10,644 nucleotides of DNA. It comes from Armatimonadota bacterium. GTDB lineage: Bacteria > Armatimonadota > Fimbriimonadia > Fimbriimonadales > Fimbriimonadaceae. This document shows, piece after piece, positions 6,918 to 10,644 of this stretch. The stretch spans positions 1 to 10,644 of the forward strand of contig JAEYWW010000085.1 of assembly GCA_023428805.1 (NCBI GenBank), given 5' to 3'. Made by a program: the position numbers and the translations under genes. The notes beneath the pieces were generated by a model. That model had not been told where the DNA came from and did not search any database. It saw nothing but the letters and a program-made list of their open reading frames with translations. The first letter of the stretch is position 1. Each line of letters begins with the position of its first letter.

Positions 6918-6939
6918 AAATTTAGGCTATACTAATTTT
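6918..6939. promoter_or_regulatory. Imperfect palindrome, candidate metalloregulator operator
   Basis: AAATTTAG (6918-6925) and CTAATTTT (6932-6939) are inverted repeats matching at 7 of 8 positions across a 6-base spacer, GCTATA. The TTAG...CTAA core resembles half-sites of DtxR/IdeR/TroR-type metal-responsive repressors. The site covers the -10 hexamer of the metal-transport operon, which fits repression by blocking polymerase. The match to that repressor family is my reading by eye and no scoring was possible. Confidence 0.5.
6928..6933 (+). promoter_or_regulatory. Candidate -10 element of the metal-transport operon
   Basis: TATACT differs from the TATAAT consensus at one position and is followed by AAT. 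Transcription would start about 7 bases later, near 6940-6944, almost on the GTG start codon at 6944. I see no good -35 hexamer at 16-18 bases (CCCGTT lies at the expected place), so activation by another factor, or a weak promoter, is possible. Confidence 0.5.
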
Positions 6940-6943
6940 CATA

Positions 6944-7867
6944 GTGAAGACTTTTCTCGGCATTGCTTCCTTCATGGCACTGCTTTTCACGGCTGGCTGC
7001 CGGGAGCAGGGGCCGACTGCCCGCAGCGAGAGGCTCGTCATCGTCGCCACAACCAGCCAAGTGCGCGACATGGCGGAGAACATCGTCGGGGACAAATGCG
7101 AAGTGATCGGACTGATGGGCCCGGGCGTCGATCCCCACCTCTACAAGCCGACAGCCGGAGATGTCCAAAAGCTCGAGTCCGCCGACATCATCATCTATTC
7201 CGGGCTCGAACTCGAAGGACGCATGGGCGAGATTTTCGAGAAGGCCGAGTCGGGCGGGCGGACGGTCATCGCCGCCGCTGACGGCGTTCCCGAGCACGCG
7301 CTGATCCCGCTTGCGGCCATCCCCGGCCATCACGACCCCCACTTCTGGTTCAACCCAGTGCTTTGGGAGCAGGCGGCGGCACACGTCGCCGACGAACTCG
7401 GCAAGGCAGTCCCCGACCAAGAAATCTACTTTCAGGCCAATGCGACCCGCTTCGCCAATGAACTCAAGGAAGTCGATTCCGCGGCTCAATCCCAGTTTGC
7501 GGAGCTGCCGAAAGACCAGCGCATCCTGGTCACCGCCCACGACGCGTTCGGCTACTTCGGCGCGCGCTACGGATTTGAAATCCATGGCATTCAGGGGACC
7601 AGCACCGTCAGCGAAGCGGGTGCCGGAGACGTGCAGCGGCTCGCCGACCTGATCACACGCAAGAAGGTCAAGGCGATGTTCGTTGAAACCTCCGTCCCCA
7701 AAGCCACCATCGAGGCCCTCCAAAAAGCAGTCCGATCCCGCGGCTGGGAGATCAGCATTGGCGGCTCGCTCTATTCCGACGCCATGGGCAGCGCCGGAAC
7801 CCCTGAAGGAACCTACATCGGAATGTTCCAGCACAACGTCAAGACCATCGTTGATGCGCTGAAATGA
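6944..7867 (+). CDS. troA: Metal ABC transporter substrate-binding lipoprotein (TroA/ZnuA family)
   Basis: This 307-residue cluster A-I (TroA-like) protein captures divalent metal outside the membrane and hands it to the permease. The N-terminus is a lipoprotein signal ending LLFTAGC, with Cys19 as the lipidation site. Four metal ligands are visible: His65 (VDPHLYKP), His133 (HDPHFWF), His199 (TAHDAFGYF) and Asp279 (YSDAMG). This His-His-His-Asp set is that of Treponema TroA, whereas Mn-specific PsaA-type proteins have Glu at the third place. The long His-rich loop of ZnuA is missing. Zn, Mn or Fe all remain possible. The start is GTG at 6944 with no Shine-Dalgarno motif. An ATG at 6974 would leave too short a signal peptide without basic residues. 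The stop overlaps the ATPase start as ATGA. Confidence 0.92.
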   Translation: MKTFLGIASFMALLFTAGCREQGPTARSERLVIVATTSQVRDMAENIVGDKCEVIGLMGPGVDPHLYKPTAGDVQKLESADIIIYSGLELEGRMGEIFEKAESGGRTVIAAADGVPEHALIPLAAIPGHHDPHFWFNPVLWEQAAAHVADELGKAVPDQEIYFQANATRFANELKEVDSAAQSQFAELPKDQRILVTAHDAFGYFGARYGFEIHGIQGTSTVSEAGAGDVQRLADLITRKKVKAMFVETSVPKATIEALQKAVRSRGWEISIGGSLYSDAMGSAGTPEGTYIGMFQHNVKTIVDALK

Positions 7868-8592
7868 ACGCCGCCCTCTCCGTCCGCGACCTGACCGTCG
7901 CCTATTCTGAAAAACCAGTTCTGTGGGATATCGACCTCGACATCCCCTCAGGGTCTCGAACCGCCATCGTCGGCCCCAATGGCGCGGGAAAAAGCACCCT
8001 CATCAAGGCGGTCCTCGGCCTGATTCCCGTCGCGGCGGGCACGATCCGCGTCTTTGACCAGCCCGTCGATCAAGCCCGCCAGCGCATCGGCTGGGTCCCC
8101 CAGCGCAGCCACGTCGATTGGGACTTCCCCGCCGACGTTCTGGACGTGGTGATGATGGGGCGATACGGCCGGCTCGGCTGGTTCAAACGGCCAGGAAAGC
8201 GCGATCGCGAAATTGCATTGGACGCGTTGGATCAGGTGAGCATGGCCGACCTTCAGAAGAGGCATATCAGCCAGCTCTCCGTCGGCCAGCAGCAGCGTGT
8301 CTTCCTCGCCCGCGCCCTGGCCCAGCAGGCTGACCTCTACCTGATGGATGAGCCCTTCGCCGGTGTGGATGCCGTGACCGAAGAGGCCATTGTCCAGATT
8401 TTGCGCCGCCTCCAAGCCGACGGAAAGACGAGCGTCGTCGTTCATCATGACCTGGATACTGCCCAGGAATATTTCGACCATGCGGTGCTTTTGAACATCC
8501 GACTCACCAACTCCGGGCCGATGAGCGAAGTCTGGAATCAGCAGTCGCTCGAAGCCGCCTACGGCCACCGCGCCGCCCAGCTATTCTCATGA
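7864..8592 (+). CDS. troB: Metal ABC transporter ATPase (TroB/ZnuC/MntB family)
   Basis: This 242-residue nucleotide-binding subunit powers metal import at the inner face of the membrane. Walker A is GPNGAGKST at 37-45, the Q-loop Gln is at 80 (WVPQR), the signature is LSVGQQQR at 138-145, Walker B is LYLMDEPF at 158-165 with Glu163 catalytic, and the H-loop His is at 195 (VVVHHD). The segment HVDWDFPADVLDVVMMGRYG (83-102) is typical of Mn/Zn/Fe-chelate importers of this class. The signature has Val for the usual second residue Gly (LSGGQ). The length is normal and nothing is truncated. The ATG overlaps the stop of the binding protein and the stop overlaps the permease start, both as ATGA, which implies translational coupling. 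Confidence 0.93.
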   Translation: MNAALSVRDLTVAYSEKPVLWDIDLDIPSGSRTAIVGPNGAGKSTLIKAVLGLIPVAAGTIRVFDQPVDQARQRIGWVPQRSHVDWDFPADVLDVVMMGRYGRLGWFKRPGKRDREIALDALDQVSMADLQKRHISQLSVGQQQRVFLARALAQQADLYLMDEPFAGVDAVTEEAIVQILRRLQADGKTSVVVHHDLDTAQEYFDHAVLLNIRLTNSGPMSEVWNQQSLEAAYGHRAAQLFS

Positions 8593-9458
8593 ATCTGCTG
8601 TTCGACTACACCTTCCGCCAGGTCGCGCTCGGCTGCGCGATCTTCGGATTGGCGAGCGGGGTCATTGGGTGCTTCGCAATTCTGCGTCGGCAGGGGCTGC
8701 TCGGCGATGCCCTGGCCCATGCATCTCTTCCGGGCATCTGCCTTGCCTTCCTGGTCGCCAAAAGCTCATCCCCTGCCCCTCTGATGGCGGGCGCAGCGGC
8801 GACGGGCTCGGTGGCCGCAGGATTGATCCAAGGTTTGGTGAAGCGCGCGAAGGTTGACGAAGGTTCGGCTCTCGCCGTCATGCTGACCTCATTCTTCGGG
8901 CTGGGCATCGTGCTCCTCTCCTTCATCCAAAAATCAGGCGATGCCACCCAGGCCGGACTCGACAAGATGATCTTCGGTCAGGCCGCCTCGATCACCGATG
9001 AGCACGTCCGGGTGATCGCGATTGTCGCGGCTGCTGTCCTCCTGATCGTCATCGCATTGCACAAGGAGATGAAGCTGGCCTGCTTCGACCCGGATTTTGC
9101 GTCAGTCCAGGGCCTCCGCATCGGCCTGCTGAACGCCCTCATGACCGCAATCCTGGTCGCCAGCATCGTCATCGGGCTCAACACGGTGGGCGTCGTGCTC
9201 ATGTCCGCCATGCTCGTAGCCCCCGGCGCGGCGGCCCGCCAGTGGTCGCGCAGCTTGACCGGAATGCTATGGGGGGCAGGGGCCATTGGAACTGGCGCAG
9301 GCGTTTCTGGTGCGTGGGTCAGCATGGTCTACCCCAACACCCCGACTGGCCCCGCAGTCGTGGTGTCTCTGGCAGCCATCGCATTGTCATCAATCCTCTT
9401 TGGCCGAGAACGCGGCTTAATCTGGGTACGGATGAGGCAAAGGAAGGCATTGGCATGA
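8589..9458 (+). CDS. troC: Metal ABC transporter permease (ABC-3 family, TroC-like)
   Basis: This 289-residue polytopic inner-membrane protein of the ABC-3 family forms half of the metal channel. About eight hydrophobic helices are visible. GDALAHASLPGICLAF at ~39-54 is the family's conserved segment and NTVGVVLMSAMLVAPGAAA at ~198-216 is the typical coupling and pore region. The length is usual for the family (about 270-300), and it has no extra C-terminal domain: it ends shortly after the last helix with a basic tail. It overlaps the ATPase gene before it and the second permease after it by ATGA, so all four transporter genes are probably one transcript. The metal cannot be inferred from this subunit. 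Confidence 0.92.
   Translation: MNLLFDYTFRQVALGCAIFGLASGVIGCFAILRRQGLLGDALAHASLPGICLAFLVAKSSSPAPLMAGAAATGSVAAGLIQGLVKRAKVDEGSALAVMLTSFFGLGIVLLSFIQKSGDATQAGLDKMIFGQAASITDEHVRVIAIVAAAVLLIVIALHKEMKLACFDPDFASVQGLRIGLLNALMTAILVASIVIGLNTVGVVLMSAMLVAPGAAARQWSRSLTGMLWGAGAIGTGAGVSGAWVSMVYPNTPTGPAVVVSLAAIALSSILFGRERGLIWVRMRQRKALA
9441..9447 (+). promoter_or_regulatory. Ribosome binding site for the permease-winged-helix fusion
   Basis: AGGAAGG ends 7 bases before the ATG at 9455. It is the only strong internal ribosome site in the transporter operon and fixes the start of the last permease, ruling out the longer open frame that extends upstream. Confidence 0.75.
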
Positions 9459-10588
9459 GCTTCCAAATCGCAGTGATCCTGACTGCCGTGAGCATCGCCG
9501 CCGCCTGCTCACTTTCCGGGATTTTTCTGGTCATCCGGCGCATGGCTATGATGGCGGATGCTATCTCCCACTCCGTCCTTCCTGGCTTGGTCGCGGCCTA
9601 TGTCATTGCCCGAGGACCCAATCTGCTTGCGGGAATCCTTGGCGCGGCGGCGGCTGGCCTCTTATCCGTTGTTCTGGGCGAAGCCGCAACACGCTTGGGC
9701 AAGCTTAAAAATGACGCCGCTATTGGGCTCGTCTTCCCAACTCTCTTCGCACTTGGCGTATTGATCGTCTCCCGCTTTTACAGCAATGTGCATATTGATG
9801 CAGATTCTGTCCTCTCCGGCAATCTGGAATATGTCGCCCTGGACCCGATTCGTTACGCCGGATACAACTTCGGCCCGAAGGCGATGGGAACCGGCATTCT
9901 TCTGATCCTTTTCAACGCCATATTCCTTAAACTGCTTTGGCGACCTCTGAAAGCCGCCTCGTTCGATCAGGATCACACACGATCTCAGGGAATCTCGACA
10001 GCATCGCTCCACATCATGCTCATGACCCTGGTTTCGATTACGGCGGTTGGAGCATTCAGCGCAGTCGGTGCAATCATGGCCGTATCTTTGATCGCCGCCC
10101 CTGCGGCAACCGCACTCCTGCTGGCCCGCCGGATGAATCTGATCGTCATTCTGACGTTGATTCTTGCGGCCACGGGCGCGCTGGTCGGAACGCAGGCCGC
10201 CTACGCTGCTGATTTGTCCATTTCCGGCTGCATCGCGGTCGCCTTGGGGCTGCAGTTCGCGCTGGCCGCCTGCTTTGCTCCCGAACGCGGGGTGGTCTCT
10301 CAATTTCTGGATCGCAGGAAACGCAGATCGAAATTTGCCGCCGAAGCGCTCGTCATCCACCTCTCCACCCACGAGGGGACCGATGCCTATGCCGAGGAAT
10401 CCAACCCCGCTCATCTCTCCACCGAACTCGGCTGGTCACCGAAGCAGATCGCGATGGCGCTTCAGCAGGCCAGACGGCGGGGATGGGTCACCGGCACAAG
10501 CCACCTTGAACTGACAAACCAAGGCCGAACGCGCGCATCCCAGATCGCCGCAGACCTGGGCCTCGCTCCGGCTTTGGCCTCAGAATGA
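9455..10588 (+). CDS. Metal ABC permease fused to a C-terminal winged-helix domain
   Basis: This 377-residue protein has two parts. Residues 1-~278 are a second ABC-3 permease with about eight membrane helices. They include MADAISHSVLPGLVAAYV at ~33-50 and VGAFSAVGAIMAVSLIAAPAA at ~198-218. A basic linker, DRRKRRSK (286-293), leads to a soluble tail (~292-365) with a winged-helix pattern: helix KFAAEALVIHLSTHEG, then PAHLSTELGWSPKQIAMALQQARRRGWV, then a wing and LTNQGRTRA. That pattern resembles the DNA-binding half of DtxR-type and similar regulators. Chlamydial YtgCR joins a permease to a DtxR-like repressor. Here the tail is only about 90 residues, too short for a DtxR dimerisation and metal-binding domain. 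The permease assignment is firm. DNA binding by the tail is an inference, and the tail could instead regulate transport directly. Confidence 0.9.
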   Translation: MSFQIAVILTAVSIAAACSLSGIFLVIRRMAMMADAISHSVLPGLVAAYVIARGPNLLAGILGAAAAGLLSVVLGEAATRLGKLKNDAAIGLVFPTLFALGVLIVSRFYSNVHIDADSVLSGNLEYVALDPIRYAGYNFGPKAMGTGILLILFNAIFLKLLWRPLKAASFDQDHTRSQGISTASLHIMLMTLVSITAVGAFSAVGAIMAVSLIAAPAATALLLARRMNLIVILTLILAATGALVGTQAAYAADLSISGCIAVALGLQFALAACFAPERGVVSQFLDRRKRRSKFAAEALVIHLSTHEGTDAYAEESNPAHLSTELGWSPKQIAMALQQARRRGWVTGTSHLELTNQGRTRASQIAADLGLAPALASE

Positions 10589-10592
10589 ACCT

Positions 10593-10644
10593 ATGACCGA
10601 GGACAACATCCTGCCCCTCGTGATCGGCGGAGCCATCGGCGGCG
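10593..10644 (+). CDS. Start of a further operon gene, cut by right edge
   Basis: An ATG four bases after the permease stop opens a frame that stays open to the window end (17 codons, MTEDNILPLVIGGAIGG). The Gly- and Ile-rich stretch after residue 5 could begin a membrane or glycine-zipper segment. There is no clear ribosome site. The position suggests it belongs to the metal-transport operon. Too little is visible to name a family. Confidence 0.5.
   Translation, partial: MTEDNILPLVIGGAIGG

Noticed and set aside
6932..7834. A 300-codon minus-strand open frame opposite the metal-binding lipoprotein
   Set aside because: It is antisense to a gene with a full ligand set and lipobox, and its translation has no domain pattern.
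9242..9454. Extension of the permease fusion to an upstream start at 9242
   Set aside because: It would overlap the preceding permease gene by over 200 bases and its translation is not permease-like. The ATG at 9455 has a strong ribosome site and the same ATGA overlap as the other junctions.
9662..10414. A 250-codon minus-strand open frame opposite the permease fusion
   Set aside because: Its translation is Arg/Gly/Gln-rich low-complexity protein, antisense to clear membrane helices.
1..10644. CRISPR arrays, tRNA/rRNA genes, insertion sequences, attachment sites
   Set aside because: I found no regularly spaced repeats, no tRNA-like or rRNA segments, no transposase or integrase motifs, and no terminal inverted repeats with target duplications.

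Overview
The window looks like a GC-rich bacterial chromosome segment made of ordinary metabolic, signalling and transport genes. I see no insertion sequences, integrases, tRNA or rRNA genes, or CRISPR repeats. Several genes lack a Shine-Dalgarno motif, and GTG and TTG starts are common. The gene content is a secreted GH172/DUF2961 hydrolase, a secreted dienelactone-hydrolase-like protein, and a TroABC-type metal transporter whose last permease carries a cytoplasmic winged helix. Together these suggest the Planctomycetota/PVC group, perhaps Phycisphaerae-like. That placement is an inference, not something the sequence proves.

Layout. Bases 1-1132 (minus strand) hold a class I SAM-dependent methyltransferase followed by the 5' end of mtnA (methylthioribose-1-phosphate isomerase), which runs off the left edge. 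Bases 1320-3447 (plus) hold a membrane-anchored GGEEF diguanylate cyclase and an exported dienelactone-hydrolase-like protein. A very long hairpin (3454-3508) follows and lies only 20 bases before the exported GH172-type hydrolase (3529-5475). Bases 5480-6814 (minus) hold a small secreted protein of unknown function and a DEDD-type RNase H-like exonuclease. These two are in the same frame, separated by one TAA codon. The exonuclease converges on the GH172 gene with 4 bases between stops.

Bases 6944-10588 (plus) form a compact metal-import operon: lipoprotein binding protein, ATPase, permease, and permease plus winged helix. Each of the three junctions is a 4-base ATGA overlap. A further gene starts at 10593 and is cut by the right edge. 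The binding protein has the TroA-like His-His-His-Asp metal-ligand set. The operon start has an imperfect palindrome, similar to DtxR/TroR-type operators, that covers a good -10 hexamer. The GTG start lies so close behind that the transcript may be leaderless.

The most interesting point is this operon. The transporter's own last permease ends in a DNA-binding-like winged helix, recalling the chlamydial YtgC-YtgR permease-repressor fusion but without the dimerisation and metal-binding part. A candidate operator sits at the head of the same operon. Self-regulation of a metal importer by its own permease tail is a testable hypothesis, not a demonstrated fact.
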